Shown in pieces: positions 9,101-19,071 of a stretch of DNA of 64,000 nucleotides; position 1 is the first letter of the stretch; every line of letters starts with the position of its first letter. This DNA is from Tenacibaculum finnmarkense (lineage in GTDB: Bacteria > Bacteroidota > Bacteroidia > Flavobacteriales > Flavobacteriaceae). Location: NCBI RefSeq assembly GCF_900239185.1, contig NZ_OENA01000016.1, positions 40,699 through 104,698 on the forward strand, written 5' to 3'. A program made the translations under genes and the position numbers. The notes beneath the pieces are model-generated. The model saw only the letters and a program-made list of their open reading frames with translations. It searched no databases and was not told the DNA's origin.

Positions 9101-10804
9101 TTAAACCGTTAGGCTATGCCCTATTTTTGTGGTATAAGTTTCGCTAATTACAGTACTTACATATTTCCAATTTGAAACGACCGATGCTTGATTTATATGC
9201 AATTCCATGAAACCTCTTCGTGAAAAATCGCTATAATTTAAGTCATCGACTAACAATTTTAATGCCTGTTCTAGTTGCAATGCTCCTGCGCCTAAATATT
9301 TTTCTAATCCTGGTGATGATACCGAACTTGTTGCCAATTCGACCCCTACTTTTTCACCACTTGCATTGGTTAAATCACTTTGCCAAGCATTATGCGTATC
9401 GCCTGCTAAAACAACTACTTTTTTATTTTTGAAGCTAGCTAAAAGCGCTTCTCTTTCCATAAAATAACCATCCCAAGCATCTAAATTATATGGTAAAACG
9501 GTTTTTATTCTGGCTATTTCTTGAGGTGTTAAACTTGGGTCTTTTTGTAAAAATCTTGTTTTAATCGTTACCAATTCGGTAATCGCTTTTTGAAATGCGC
9601 CAAAAGTTGCTTCCGATGCGCCACCAATTGCGGCTGCTTCTGCCGAAACACGAGCTAAAATTGGTAATAATTCTGCGGGCATTAACATTTTCCCCATTAA
9701 AACTTGTTGCCCGATAATTTGCCAATTCGCATTTGATGCTGCTATTTGATTCGCAAACCATGTTTTTTGGGTAGTTCCTAGCATGGTTCTGTTAGGATTT
9801 AACCATTCTTTTTGAAAAGAAGCAACATCAAACTCGCCTTTTGAAGTGTAAAAATCAGCGTATTCTAATTGTTTGTCACGCCCTATTATTCGGGTGTCTA
9901 ATAAAATTAAATCGGCTAAATTTCCTATTTTTAAATTTCTGTAGATAATTTCATTATCAGCAATATTAGTCGTATTTGGTAAATATTCGCTGTAAGCTTG
10001 TAAGGCGCTATTTTTTCTAGCAGTATAACTTCCTTCGTTTTCTTGATGATTTTCAGCCCCATCTTTATACGAATCGTTTGCAACTTCATGGTCATCCCAA
10101 ATACAAATAAAGGGTTTGTTTTGATGCAGGTCTTTTAGCTTGCTATCTGAACGATATTGACGGTAACGGGTTCTGTAATCATCTAAAGAAATTATTTCGC
10201 CTTTCGGATTTGGCGTTCTAAATGAACCATACGTATTTTCGCCATATTCATAAATATAATCACCTAAATGAACCACCACATCAGCTTCCGATTTATTAAT
10301 TGCCTCATATACATTAAAATATCCGTAGGCATAATTTGCACAAGAAGTGACCGCTAATTTTACATCCGAAGTTTTAGCTCCAAAGGTTAATGTTTTACCA
10401 ACTACCGAGGTTGTTTTTTCTTCAATATTGATAAAACGGTAATATAATTTTTGGTTTTCGGCTAATTCTTTTACCTCAACAGCCAGTGTATAATCACGAG
10501 AAGCATCGGTAATTACCTCTGATTGGCGTACAATATTTTCAAATTTTTCATCGGTTGCTACTTGCCAGGTAATTGCTACCGAAGGCTTAGTGCTTGTGTA
10601 ACGTGTCCAAATAATTACTTGTGAATTTGTAGGGTCAAAACTTGCTACGCCTTCATTAAAGTTTTCTTGGGATAAATTAGTAGGAATTGGGTTTGTTATT
10701 GGATCATCAGTAGTACAGCTAATAAAGTTTGCTGCGAAAAGTATTCCACCACTTGCTAAAAGAGTATTTTTTAAAAAATTTCTCCTTTTAATGTTTGTTG
10801 CCAT
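9101..10804 (-). CDS. phoD: PhoD-like alkaline phosphatase/phosphodiesterase, Tat-exported
   Basis: A 567-residue secreted phosphatase. The N-terminus has a twin-arginine type signal (KRRNFLK at 6-12 followed by a hydrophobic stretch, then Cys in FISC, which may be lipidated). An N-terminal Fn3-like PhoD domain is followed by the metallophosphatase core with HLGDYIYEYG, WDDHE and VVLAGDTHNAW, residues that bind the Ca/Fe cofactor in PhoD. It should release phosphate from phosphomonoesters or diesters outside the cytoplasm, which helps phosphorus supply in seawater. It stands alone with its own terminator. No Pho box could be recognised, since that motif is not defined for this group. Confidence 0.9.
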   Translation of the reverse strand: MATNIKRRNFLKNTLLASGGILFAANFISCTTDDPITNPIPTNLSQENFNEGVASFDPTNSQVIIWTRYTSTKPSVAITWQVATDEKFENIVRQSEVITDASRDYTLAVEVKELAENQKLYYRFINIEEKTTSVVGKTLTFGAKTSDVKLAVTSCANYAYGYFNVYEAINKSEADVVVHLGDYIYEYGENTYGSFRTPNPKGEIISLDDYRTRYRQYRSDSKLKDLHQNKPFICIWDDHEVANDSYKDGAENHQENEGSYTARKNSALQAYSEYLPNTTNIADNEIIYRNLKIGNLADLILLDTRIIGRDKQLEYADFYTSKGEFDVASFQKEWLNPNRTMLGTTQKTWFANQIAASNANWQIIGQQVLMGKMLMPAELLPILARVSAEAAAIGGASEATFGAFQKAITELVTIKTRFLQKDPSLTPQEIARIKTVLPYNLDAWDGYFMEREALLASFKNKKVVVLAGDTHNAWQSDLTNASGEKVGVELATSSVSSPGLEKYLGAGALQLEQALKLLVDDLNYSDFSRRGFMELHINQASVVSNWKYVSTVISETYTTKIGHSLTV

Positions 10805-10890
10805 CTTGTTGTTTTGCTAATTAATTTTCAGCAAAAGTAGTTCAGCTAGTTTTCCTTAAGGTTAATTTAAGTTTATACTACACACTCGTT

Positions 10891-11700
10891 CTACCAACTT
10901 CCAGAAGCACCACCACCACCAAAACTACCACCGCCAAAACCGCCACCAAAGCCAGCACCACCGCTTGATGAACCTCCAAAGCTTCCGCCTCCAAAACTAC
11001 CACGTCCTGAATTAGTTAAAATTATAGTTTCGAAAATACTGCCAGCACTGCTTGTTTTTCGATATCGTTTTCCACCGCCACGGTTATTTTTATCGCCTCT
11101 TGAAATAATAATAAAAAATACGACCATAATAATTATAAAGATAATAATACTAGGATCAAATTCATCTTTTTCTTTCCTGCTACCTGTATATTCGCCATTT
11201 AAGGTTTTGAAAATAGCATCGGCTCCGTTATTTAAACCCGTGTAATAATCACCTTGTTTAAAAGCTGGAATAATGTTTCTTTCGATAATTCTTTTAGAGG
11301 TAAAATCGGTTAATAAATGCTCCGTTCCTTTACCTGCTTGAATAGATATTCTACGGTCTTTATGTGCTAATAAAACAAAAACACCATTGTCTTCTTTTGC
11401 TTGTCCAAAGCCCCATTTTTCGCCCCAATTAGCCGCTAAATAGTTAATGTTTTCACCTTCGGTGGAATTGATAATTGCCACCACTATTTGGGTAGAAGTA
11501 GTATCTGAATATTTAATTAATTTACTTTCTAAACGTGATTTTTGTGAACGAGAAAGCAACCCGACATAATCATAAACACTGGTTTGAAAAGCTGGTTTTT
11601 CAGGAATTTTAAAGCCTTGTGAAAAAAGAGTTTGAATGCTTAAAAGTAAAAAAGCAATACTAAAAAACACTATTTTATTCCCTGTTTTTTTTTGAATCAT
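10891..11700 (-). CDS. TPM domain membrane protein with Gly-rich tail (YgcG-like)
   Basis: A 269-residue protein with a signal peptide (about 1-28), a TPM domain (about 35-170, containing VYDYVGLLS and NGVFVLLAHKDRRISIQAG), one membrane segment near 185-200 and a C-terminal tail made almost only of Gly, Ser and Phe. TPM domains occur in photosystem II repair and in bacterial proteins often paired with LemA. Its start overlaps the end of the second TPM gene by 4 bases, and LemA follows upstream, so the three genes form one operon. Its molecular activity is not established; a weak phosphatase activity has been reported for plant members. Confidence 0.88.
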   Translation of the reverse strand: MIQKKTGNKIVFFSIAFLLLSIQTLFSQGFKIPEKPAFQTSVYDYVGLLSRSQKSRLESKLIKYSDTTSTQIVVAIINSTEGENINYLAANWGEKWGFGQAKEDNGVFVLLAHKDRRISIQAGKGTEHLLTDFTSKRIIERNIIPAFKQGDYYTGLNNGADAIFKTLNGEYTGSRKEKDEFDPSIIIFIIIMVVFFIIISRGDKNNRGGGKRYRKTSSAGSIFETIILTNSGRGSFGGGSFGGSSSGGAGFGGGFGGGSFGGGGASGSW

Positions 11701-12134
11701 CCTTTCGATATTTTATTAGACAATTCATCTTTATCATCTGTTTTCCAAGGAAAATGAGCTTTTAATTCTTGTCCTGTTTTTAAAATCCCTGCAACAATAG
11801 CTTCTTTAAATTTCCCTGTTATAAAATGAGCTTGCATGGTATTTTTTGTAGTATCCCAAAAGTTTTCAGGCACTACTTTATCAATACCTTTATCGCCATA
11901 AATAACAAATTTTTTATCATGTACAGCTACATAAATTAATACCGAATTTTGCAATTTGGTAGCGTCCATTTTTAGCAGATGAAACACTTCTAGCGCACGC
12001 TGAGAAGCCACTATATTAGTCGATGCTTCTATATGAACTCTAATTTCACCAGAAGTGTTTTTCTCTGCAATTTGAATAGCAGAAATAATTTCTTGTTCTT
12101 CTTGAATAGTAAGAAAATTTTCTACTTGAAGCAT
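11697..12134 (-). CDS. TPM domain protein, cytoplasmic or membrane-associated
   Basis: A 145-residue protein consisting of one TPM domain (about 10-130, with SGEIRVHIE and VLIYVAVHDKKFVIYGDKGID). It lacks the signal peptide, membrane segment and Gly-rich tail of the neighbouring TPM protein. It lies between lemA (6 bases away) and the longer TPM gene (4-base overlap) in the usual lemA-TPM-TPM order of Bacteroidota. The shared operon implies the three work together at the envelope. Confidence 0.88.
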   Translation of the reverse strand: MLQVENFLTIQEEQEIISAIQIAEKNTSGEIRVHIEASTNIVASQRALEVFHLLKMDATKLQNSVLIYVAVHDKKFVIYGDKGIDKVVPENFWDTTKNTMQAHFITGKFKEAIVAGILKTGQELKAHFPWKTDDKDELSNKISKG

Positions 12135-12140
12135 TTATTT

Positions 12141-12737
12141 TTATTTAAAGTTAAAATCGATATTTGGTGCATTTTCAGAACCTCTATCTGATTTGTAACG
12201 GTTCATTTCATCAAAATCAAAAAGCCCTGCTAAGAAAGATCCTGGGAATTTTTTGATTAATTTATTGTAAATATTTACACTTTCGTTAAAACGGTCGCGT
12301 GCTACGTTAATTCTGTTTTCTGTTCCTTCTAGTTGGCTTTGTAATTCTAAAAAATTCTTGTTTGCTTTAATATCAGGATAACGCTCAACCGATACCAATA
12401 ATTTAGATAAAGCTCCACTTAAACCTGCTTGTGCTTTTTGAAATTGCGCCATATTTTCAGGGGTTAAATCGCCCGCATTTATATTTACCGAAGTTGCTTT
12501 AGCTCTAGCATTAATAACACCAATTAACGTACTTTTTTCAAAATCGGCAGCGCCTTGTACGGTTTTTACTAAGTTTCCTATTAAATCATTTCTACGTTGG
12601 TACGAACTCTCAACATTAGACCAAGTTGTTTTTGCATTTTCTTGATATTCTACAGCAGTATTTTGAAAATTTACAGCCCATTTAAAAACTGAAAATGCTA
12701 CTATAGCTACTATAATAATTGGTATAAATTTTTTCAT
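12141..12737 (-). CDS. lemA: LemA family protein
   Basis: A 198-residue protein with one N-terminal membrane anchor (about 3-20) and a long helical region with the LemA signatures YQRRNDLIGNLVKTV (about 47-61), LLVSVERYPDIKANKNF and NVARDRFNESVNIYNKLIKKFP. LemA proteins are membrane-anchored helical bundles of uncertain function, nearly always next to TPM proteins as here. The next gene upstream, a small MerR regulator, is 26 bases away and may belong to the same transcript. Confidence 0.92.
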   Translation of the reverse strand: MKKFIPIIIVAIVAFSVFKWAVNFQNTAVEYQENAKTTWSNVESSYQRRNDLIGNLVKTVQGAADFEKSTLIGVINARAKATSVNINAGDLTPENMAQFQKAQAGLSGALSKLLVSVERYPDIKANKNFLELQSQLEGTENRINVARDRFNESVNIYNKLIKKFPGSFLAGLFDFDEMNRYKSDRGSENAPNIDFNFK

Positions 12738-12763
12738 CTTTCTTTATTTTTCTTGAATTTTAT

Positions 12764-13093
12764 TTATAATTGATTTTTTATCTTTTGTAAAGTTGCCTTA
12801 ACAGCCTCTAATCTACTAATAATTTCGTGATTATTTATAACATCTATAGGGTTTCTCTTTAGCTTCTTTTTAGCACCTTCTAGGGTAAAACCTCTTTCTT
12901 TTACCAGGTTGAAAATTAATTTAAAATTTTCAATATCTTCTTTGGTAAATAATCGATTTCCTTTCGGATTTTTTTTAGGTTTAATAATGTCAAATTCTTG
13001 TTCCCAAAATCGAATTAATGATACGTTAACGTCAAAAGCTTTTGCTACTTCGCCTATTTTATAATATCTTTTTTCAGGTAATTCTACATACAT
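12764..13093 (-). CDS. Small MerR-family transcriptional regulator
   Basis: A 109-residue protein with the MerR winged helix-turn-helix at about 10-75 (YYKIGEVAKAFDVN, IRFWEQEFDIIKPKKNPKGNR) and a short C-terminal helix that could dimerise. No metal- or ligand-binding cysteines are present, so an effector cannot be named. It sits between the M23 peptidase gene (36 bases upstream) and lemA. The set M23-MerR-LemA-TPM-TPM on one strand looks like an envelope maintenance cluster. What the regulator controls is unknown. Confidence 0.87.
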   Translation of the reverse strand: MYVELPEKRYYKIGEVAKAFDVNVSLIRFWEQEFDIIKPKKNPKGNRLFTKEDIENFKLIFNLVKERGFTLEGAKKKLKRNPIDVINNHEIISRLEAVKATLQKIKNQL

Positions 13094-13129
13094 TTACTTG
13101 GCGTGTTATTTTACTATTTTACTTAAATA

Positions 13130-14098
13130 TTAATCGTATGATTGTCCTTTTTGTTGCGATGCTTTTTGCATTGCTACAAATTCTTCGGGTGTTAAATCTC
13201 CATAATAATAATAAATAGGATTTACAGGTCTTCCATTTTTATGTACTTCATAATGCAAGTGAGCTGCTGCTGAACGTCCTGTGTTTCCTACATAACCAAT
13301 TACATCACCTCTTTTTACTTTCTGCCCTTGTTTCGCTTTTATTTTACTCATGTGAGCGTAAATAGTTTGATAACCATAACCATGATCTATATAAACCACA
13401 TTGCCAAACGTAGTACTTCTATGTGCTTTTTTAATTCTTCCGTTTCCTGAAGCAAAAATAGGCGTTCCTTTTGGCGAGGTAAAGTCCATTCCGTTGTGCA
13501 TTTTCCATGATTTTAAAATAGGGTGCAATCGCATACCATAACCAGATGCCATTCGTTTTAAATCTTGATTTTTTACAGGTTGAATAGCAGGTATTGAAGC
13601 TAACATTTTTTCTTTTTCCTTAGCCAAAGCAACAATTTCATCTAACGATTTTGACTGTACCACCATTCGTTTAGATAACATTTCTATCTCTTTGGTTACA
13701 TTGGTAATCATGGCGGTATTTTTAAATCCTTCTAAGTGTTTGTACCTATTTACTCCACCAAAACCAGCATTACGTTGCTCTTTAGATATTGGACTTGCCT
13801 CAAAATAAGTTCTATAAATATTATCGTCTCTTTCTTGTAATTCTGATAAACGCTCCGATAACATTTTTAATTCTTTAGACATCAATTCTGTATGCAGCTT
13901 AAAATTTTCAAGTTCTCTTTTTTGAGATCTTTCATTTGGCGACATTAAAAACTGACTAAACCCTATAAAACCAAAAAAGGCAATTAACAAAGCCCCCACA
14001 ATACCTAAGAAAGATTTCTTATAGGTTTCGCTTTTTTTAGACTCTATTTTTCGATATGATAAGGTATCGGGGTCGTAATGATATTTTACTTTCGCCAT
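13130..14098 (-). CDS. M23 family metallopeptidase, membrane-anchored
   Basis: The preferred start is the ATG at 14098 (MAKVKYHYDPDTL), giving 322 residues; the frame is open further upstream but that part is not protein-like. One membrane segment at about 29-50 is followed by a coiled-coil region (about 60-150) and the LytM/M23 zinc peptidase domain with GYGMRLHPI, HNGMDFTSPKGTPIFA, IYAHMSK and HLHYEVHKNG. All zinc ligands (H, D, and HxH) are present, so it should be an active endopeptidase on peptidoglycan cross-links. It is divergent from alaS across an inserted locus (14194-19805). Confidence 0.92.
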   Translation of the reverse strand: MAKVKYHYDPDTLSYRKIESKKSETYKKSFLGIVGALLIAFFGFIGFSQFLMSPNERSQKRELENFKLHTELMSKELKMLSERLSELQERDDNIYRTYFEASPISKEQRNAGFGGVNRYKHLEGFKNTAMITNVTKEIEMLSKRMVVQSKSLDEIVALAKEKEKMLASIPAIQPVKNQDLKRMASGYGMRLHPILKSWKMHNGMDFTSPKGTPIFASGNGRIKKAHRSTTFGNVVYIDHGYGYQTIYAHMSKIKAKQGQKVKRGDVIGYVGNTGRSAAAHLHYEVHKNGRPVNPIYYYYGDLTPEEFVAMQKASQQKGQSYD

Positions 14099-14193
14099 AA
14101 TGCTAAATGTACTATTTTCTACTATTTTATACTTGTTAAACAAGCTACTTTTCTTTAAAGGTAGTATTTGTAAACACACAAATTTACAAAATG

Positions 14194-14242
14194 TTTTAAA
14201 ACTACTTTTAATTAGTTGTTTTTTAATGATAATTTAACAAAA
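14194..14242 (+). repeat. 49-bp direct repeat, left copy flanking the FecR/TonB locus
   Basis: This segment matches 19757-19805 at 48 of 49 positions, in the same orientation; the single difference is A against T in gatAattta. The two copies bracket the ECF sigma/FecR/TonB receptor/DUF4249 genes. The left copy is 95 bases upstream of the M23 start. Confidence 0.9.
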
Positions 14243-14251
14243 ATGCTAAAT

Positions 14252-14283
14252 AAAAAAAAGGAACGTTAAAAAACGTTCCTTTT
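14252..14283 (-). terminator. Terminator of the ECF/TonB/DUF4249 locus
   Basis: AAAGGAACGTT at 14258-14267 pairs with AACGTTCCTTT at 14272-14282. On the minus strand the hairpin is followed by a run of T. It lies 45 bases past the end of the DUF4249 gene. Confidence 0.8.
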
Positions 14284-14327
14284 ATATTTTACCTATTATA
14301 CCACAATTACAAAAAATTATTCATGGT

Positions 14328-15158
14328 TTAAAAATCTTGTTTTTTAACTGCTGGATTAAATAATTCAAAAAAACCTAACGCCTTTCTTCCTGTTGCTTTA
14401 TTTATAATATTCCCCTCTAAATTAGCCGGCGGACCAGAGAATAATTGCGAAAAGAAATCTCCATCATCAATATCTTGCGTTTCTATTTGAGTTAAATAAC
14501 TTTTCAGAAAATTATAGGTGTTAAAGCTTATACTTGATATTTCAACTTCTACACTATCTGATATATCTTCTATTTCAAAAAAAGCAGCTTCGCCTTCTTC
14601 AAAAAACACATCATTTTCAATTAAAAAATCAGTGAAGATCACATCACCTTGTTTAGTATAAAAAGTATAAGTAACCAGATAAAAATCTTTTTTATCTCCT
14701 GAAAAATCTTCAAAAGTTATACGGGTACTTTCATCTTCTTTTGTAATTTCATTTAGTACAACCTTCGGTTTAAATAATTCAGGAACTGATTCTAAAATAG
14801 TGCCATCTTCTAAAATTATTTTTATCCAATAATAATTACCTACCATTGGATTAAACTTCTTTTTAATGGCATATTTTCCCTCTTTTTCATCTAAAATTAA
14901 TACATCGGCTATTTTTTTAGCGGCACTATTTTCTGCTTTGGTATGCAAAGATACTTTTGCTGTATTAATTGGTTTTTTCGTTATTACACTTACAGGTACC
15001 GTTTGTTGTAAGTCTACAAAAATTATATTATTTTTTGTTATTCCTCCTCGTACGATTACATGAGGTTCGTATATATCATCTAACGGAATGGTTTTTGAGC
15101 ACCCGAAAAAAGTAAATATGCTTATAAAAATTATGAATAATATATATGGTGATTTCAT
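14328..15158 (-). CDS. DUF4249 lipoprotein, partner of TonB-dependent receptor
   Basis: A 276-residue lipoprotein with signal peptide and lipobox FFGC (Cys20). The start of the mature part (SKTIPLDDIYEPHVIVRGGIT) followed by a beta-rich region matches the DUF4249 family, which is found almost only directly behind TonB-dependent receptors in Bacteroidota and is thought to be a surface-exposed accessory to uptake. Its start is 3 bases after the receptor stop, so the two are translated from one message. The ligand is unknown. Confidence 0.85.
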   Translation of the reverse strand: MKSPYILFIIFISIFTFFGCSKTIPLDDIYEPHVIVRGGITKNNIIFVDLQQTVPVSVITKKPINTAKVSLHTKAENSAAKKIADVLILDEKEGKYAIKKKFNPMVGNYYWIKIILEDGTILESVPELFKPKVVLNEITKEDESTRITFEDFSGDKKDFYLVTYTFYTKQGDVIFTDFLIENDVFFEEGEAAFFEIEDISDSVEVEISSISFNTYNFLKSYLTQIETQDIDDGDFFSQLFSGPPANLEGNIINKATGRKALGFFELFNPAVKKQDF

Positions 15159-15161
15159 TTT

Positions 15162-17957
15162 TTAAAATTTAAAATTATACGTAATAAATGGAATTGGAGC
15201 CCCAAACAGCGAAAACTGCTTCTTTTTTAATGTTTTAGATATTCCTACATTTTGATTGTCATTATTAGAGAAAGTATAATAATTAGAAAAAGCATTTTTT
15301 CTTCCATAAATATTATAAAACCCAAAGCTCCAACTTCCTTTCCATTTTGAATGTAAACTAGCCTCTGAGCTGTATGTTAATGAAACATCTAATCGGTGTG
15401 TATTTTTCATTCTGTACTTGTTTCTATCAGAATATGTAAAAACAGTTTCATCTTTATTTTTACCATAAATACCCCTTCCTGTTATTATTGTTGTTGGTCG
15501 CCCTGATTGAAAAGTGAAAAAAGTACCCATAGTCCATGTATCACTAAACTTATAATTAGCCGTTGCATTAAATATGTGAGGCTTGTCGTAATTTGATGAA
15601 AAATAGGCACCATTATTTATATTTTCTGATGAAAACTCACTAACAGTTTTTCTTTTAGAAACCGAATAGGTATAGTTTAAATTACCTGTTAATTTTCCTT
15701 TTGTTTTATGTACAGAAAACTCTGATCCGTAGGCATATCCATTAGCAGGAAGCAATTGTGTTTCAATATTTTTATTGATAAATAAATCGGCATTATTTAC
15801 GTATTCTACTAAGTTTTTAAAATCTTTATAATAGCCTTCTACCGAAAAATTATAATTTCTGTTTTCACTATCAAAAGCAAACCCAAAAGAATATTGATTT
15901 ACCGCTAATGGTTTTACATGCTTTCCCGAAAGTTTCCAAACATCAAAAGGCAATGCGGCACTACTATTACTCATTAAATGTATATACTGATACATTTTAT
16001 TATAACCGATTTTTAAAGATTTTCGATCATCAATATCATATTTTAAAGACAAACGAGGTTCAAAACCACCATATTTTGCGATGGTTTTTCCACTTTTATA
16101 TTTAACCTGTCCTGTTATTGTACTTGGTGTTTTAGGCAATCCTGAAGCATAAGAAGCCACTTCGTATGGACCTAAATTTCTAAAAATAGCATACCGAGTT
16201 CCTACATTCATTGATAATTTATCCCATTTTTTTTCTAGCTCATAATACGGAGCTATCTCCAAGCCCTTTTCTACAGATAAATCTATACTACCTATTGTTT
16301 GTTCGGTACTTGTTATTTTTGCTGGTGTAAACCTATAATACGTTCCATGTATTCCGAATCTCATTTTTGTTTCTGGATTCAAATAATAGGTAAAATCTGG
16401 TTTAAAAATATAATTTTCTACGGATGATGTCCACTCAAATGCACTTCCTGAATCTGTTTGTGAAGGACCATCATTTTGAGCAGCTAACGCATATTTATAC
16501 GAACTATAAATAGTTGATAAATTCATAAATAGCTTATTAGAAAACACATGATTCCAACGTAAACTTGTAGTTGCGTTATTCCATGAAAAACTTATTTCAC
16601 CCGCTGGTTCTGTTGTTTCTGTTTGCGTTTGTTCGTCATATTCTGTTTCTTCTTCTGCCTTAAATTTCATTACATCTTTACCAAAATACCCTGATAAAAA
16701 CAACGTATTATTGTCGTTTATATTCCAAGATAATTTTGTATTTAAGTCATAAAAGTACATTTTTTGATTTTTTAAATCCTCTCCTGCTAACGGAAAAAAC
16801 AAATCAAAATAAGTTCTACGCCCAGATACTAAAAAACTAAGTTTATCTTTTTTTATAGGTCCTTCTAGAGTTACTCTTGAAAATAACAAACCGACACCTC
16901 CTTCTGCTTTAAAAATTTTAGAACTACCTTCTTTTTGTCGCATATCTAAAACAGAAGAAGCTCTACCTCCAAAACGCGCAGGAATACCTCCTTTGTAAAA
17001 TTTTAAATCTTTCAACGCATCGGCATTAATTGCCGAAAAAAGCCCCCATAAATGAGACGAGTTATACAATGGCGCTTCGTCTAAAAGCAACAAATTTTGA
17101 TCAATATTACCACCTCTAACATTAAACCCACTAGCGCCCTCGCCTACCGTACTAACGCCTGGCTGTGTTAAAACTGCCCTAGTTATATCGGGTTCACCAA
17201 AAAATGCAGGAAGTTTTTTTATTTCAGAAGCCCTCAAACTAGAAACCCCCGTTAAAATTGTTTTTAGTTGACTTTTACTCGTATTTGTTGATTTTATAAC
17301 AACCTCTTCTAAGGCGTTTTCTGCTAAAGTTAATTCAAAATTTCGCTTAATATTGTTATTTAAATCCACCTTAATTTCTTTGTTTTTATATCCTACATAA
17401 GAAATTTGTAAAACATAAATACCTTTTAAAATTGTCATCGAATAGAAACCATATTCATTGGTTGTAGTTCCTTTTAAAGCATCTTTTATTACAATATTAG
17501 CGCCTAATAAAGTTTCACCAGTTGTAGCGTCTTTTACGGTTCCACTAATGCTATATTTTTGTTCTGCTGTTTTTAAAATAGTACTGTTTTTATTTTCTTT
17601 AGATAAAATTATTAATGTATTTTTTACCTGATATTTTATCGCTGTATTTCTAAACAATAATTTTATAGCTTTACCAAGCTCTTTATTAACAACATTAATC
17701 GTAAATTTTTGCTGAATATTAACTTCATCATTATTAAAAACAAAGCTATAATCTGTTTGTTTTTCTATTTGATTTAAAATAAGTTCTAAACTTTTATTTT
17801 CATAGTTCAGTGTTACATTATTTTGAGAAAAAGTATTCGTTGCTGCTATTTGTAAGCAACAAAATAAAAAAATTGATAGTGTAACTTTCATTAAAAATCC
17901 TTGTTTTTGGGATACATTTTTTACCCCTAATAAAGTTATAAATTGTTTGTTTTTCAT
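15162..17957 (-). CDS. TonB-dependent receptor with N-terminal STN and carboxypeptidase-regulatory-like domains
   Basis: The start chosen is the ATG at 17957 (MKNKQFITLLGVK), giving 931 residues. A signal peptide ends near NTFSQN. It is followed by a secretin/TonB short N-terminal (STN) signalling domain (about 55-120), a carboxypeptidase-D regulatory-like beta sandwich (about 135-215, YSISGTVKDATTGETLLGAN), a plug domain (about 225-340, with RGGNIDQNLLLLDEAPLYN) and a 22-strand barrel ending in Phe. The STN domain should signal to the FecR protein encoded next to it and so to the ECF sigma factor. The substrate cannot be read from the sequence; the partner DUF4249 lipoprotein gives no further clue. 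Confidence 0.93.
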   Translation of the reverse strand: MKNKQFITLLGVKNVSQKQGFLMKVTLSIFLFCCLQIAATNTFSQNNVTLNYENKSLELILNQIEKQTDYSFVFNNDEVNIQQKFTINVVNKELGKAIKLLFRNTAIKYQVKNTLIILSKENKNSTILKTAEQKYSISGTVKDATTGETLLGANIVIKDALKGTTTNEYGFYSMTILKGIYVLQISYVGYKNKEIKVDLNNNIKRNFELTLAENALEEVVIKSTNTSKSQLKTILTGVSSLRASEIKKLPAFFGEPDITRAVLTQPGVSTVGEGASGFNVRGGNIDQNLLLLDEAPLYNSSHLWGLFSAINADALKDLKFYKGGIPARFGGRASSVLDMRQKEGSSKIFKAEGGVGLLFSRVTLEGPIKKDKLSFLVSGRRTYFDLFFPLAGEDLKNQKMYFYDLNTKLSWNINDNNTLFLSGYFGKDVMKFKAEEETEYDEQTQTETTEPAGEISFSWNNATTSLRWNHVFSNKLFMNLSTIYSSYKYALAAQNDGPSQTDSGSAFEWTSSVENYIFKPDFTYYLNPETKMRFGIHGTYYRFTPAKITSTEQTIGSIDLSVEKGLEIAPYYELEKKWDKLSMNVGTRYAIFRNLGPYEVASYASGLPKTPSTITGQVKYKSGKTIAKYGGFEPRLSLKYDIDDRKSLKIGYNKMYQYIHLMSNSSAALPFDVWKLSGKHVKPLAVNQYSFGFAFDSENRNYNFSVEGYYKDFKNLVEYVNNADLFINKNIETQLLPANGYAYGSEFSVHKTKGKLTGNLNYTYSVSKRKTVSEFSSENINNGAYFSSNYDKPHIFNATANYKFSDTWTMGTFFTFQSGRPTTIITGRGIYGKNKDETVFTYSDRNKYRMKNTHRLDVSLTYSSEASLHSKWKGSWSFGFYNIYGRKNAFSNYYTFSNNDNQNVGISKTLKKKQFSLFGAPIPFITYNFKF

Positions 17958-18044
17958 AAATTTGAATGTTGTTAGATGGTTTTGTTCAATTAAAATTAAA
18001 TTTATCAGCAATTTTAAATAGGAGAATTGCCGTTCTCCTATTTT

Positions 18045-19019
18045 TTATTTGATAATCCAAGTATTTTTTTGAGCATTAAAACGATACTCAAAAGGTTTTG
18101 TTATTTTTAATATTTCTAAAATTTCTCTTATAGGCATTGTTTTTTCAAAAGTTCCTGTAAATTTTACATTTGATACTTTTTCATTTTCAAAATGAAACTT
18201 CAAATTATATTGGTTCTTAAAATCGGTTGCTATTTCTTTAAATGTTTTATTCTTAAATTGAATTTTACCGTCTCTCCAAGAAATAGTATTCCTTTTATTT
18301 GTGATGACAGATTTTAAAACGTGTTTATTTTTTTTTAGAATTCTTATTTTATCATTAGGTAACATTATTATTCTATTTTTTTCAGAATTTGTAGCACTAA
18401 CCGCTACTTTACCTGTAAATAAAACGGTTTCATAATAATTATTTTCTTTATAAGATTTAATATTAAAGCTAGTTCCTAAAGCTTTAACGATAACATTATC
18501 TGGAGTTTCTACCGTAAACGGATGTTCTTTATCTTTTGCGACTTCAAAAAAAGCTTCCCCTTCTAAACGAATCGTTCTTGGAGAATTCTCTTTATATGAA
18601 ATTTTACTCGAAGCATTTAACCAAACAACTGAGCCATCTGAAAGTGTTACTTCCTTTTGCTCCCCGTAAGTTGTTGCTATGTATATTTGTTCAGGTTGTG
18701 TTATAAAATAAGTAAAAAAAGAAGTACTTATTAGTATTATTGCCGCAGCGGCATATTTAAAAACAAGCATTTTTAAATTATTTTTCTTTTTCTTAGTTCC
18801 TATATTTTTGAAAAAGGCGGTTTTCTGAATTTTGATATTAGCTACAGATCCACTAGCATCTTCTTTGGTAGCTTGATGTATTTTTTTTATGTTATCAAAT
18901 AATTGTTGATCAAAATATTCTGACTCTTTCCATCGCTCAACCTTAGCTTTAATATCAATATTTGCGGTTTTTGATATATAAGCCCAAAGGTCGGTTTCTT
19001 TAATTTTGTCTCGCTTCAT
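18045..19019 (-). CDS. fecR: FecR family anti-sigma factor / signal transducer
   Basis: A 324-residue protein with a cytoplasmic N-terminus (about 1-85), one membrane segment (about 88-107), a periplasmic FecR domain (about 115-215, IATTYGEQKEVTLSDGSVVWLNASS and RTIRLEGEAFFEV) and a C-terminal DUF4974/STN-like domain (about 250-324). It should hold the ECF sigma factor inactive until the STN domain of the receptor reports substrate binding. It lies between the sigma gene (52 bases) and the receptor gene (87 bases) on the same strand, the standard order of this cell-surface signalling system. Confidence 0.92.
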   Translation of the reverse strand: MKRDKIKETDLWAYISKTANIDIKAKVERWKESEYFDQQLFDNIKKIHQATKEDASGSVANIKIQKTAFFKNIGTKKKKNNLKMLVFKYAAAAIILISTSFFTYFITQPEQIYIATTYGEQKEVTLSDGSVVWLNASSKISYKENSPRTIRLEGEAFFEVAKDKEHPFTVETPDNVIVKALGTSFNIKSYKENNYYETVLFTGKVAVSATNSEKNRIIMLPNDKIRILKKNKHVLKSVITNKRNTISWRDGKIQFKNKTFKEIATDFKNQYNLKFHFENEKVSNVKFTGTFEKTMPIREILEILKITKPFEYRFNAQKNTWIIK

Positions 19020-19071
19020 AAATATGAGATTTATTATAAAACGTTTCTGAACAACAAGTACCCTATTTTTT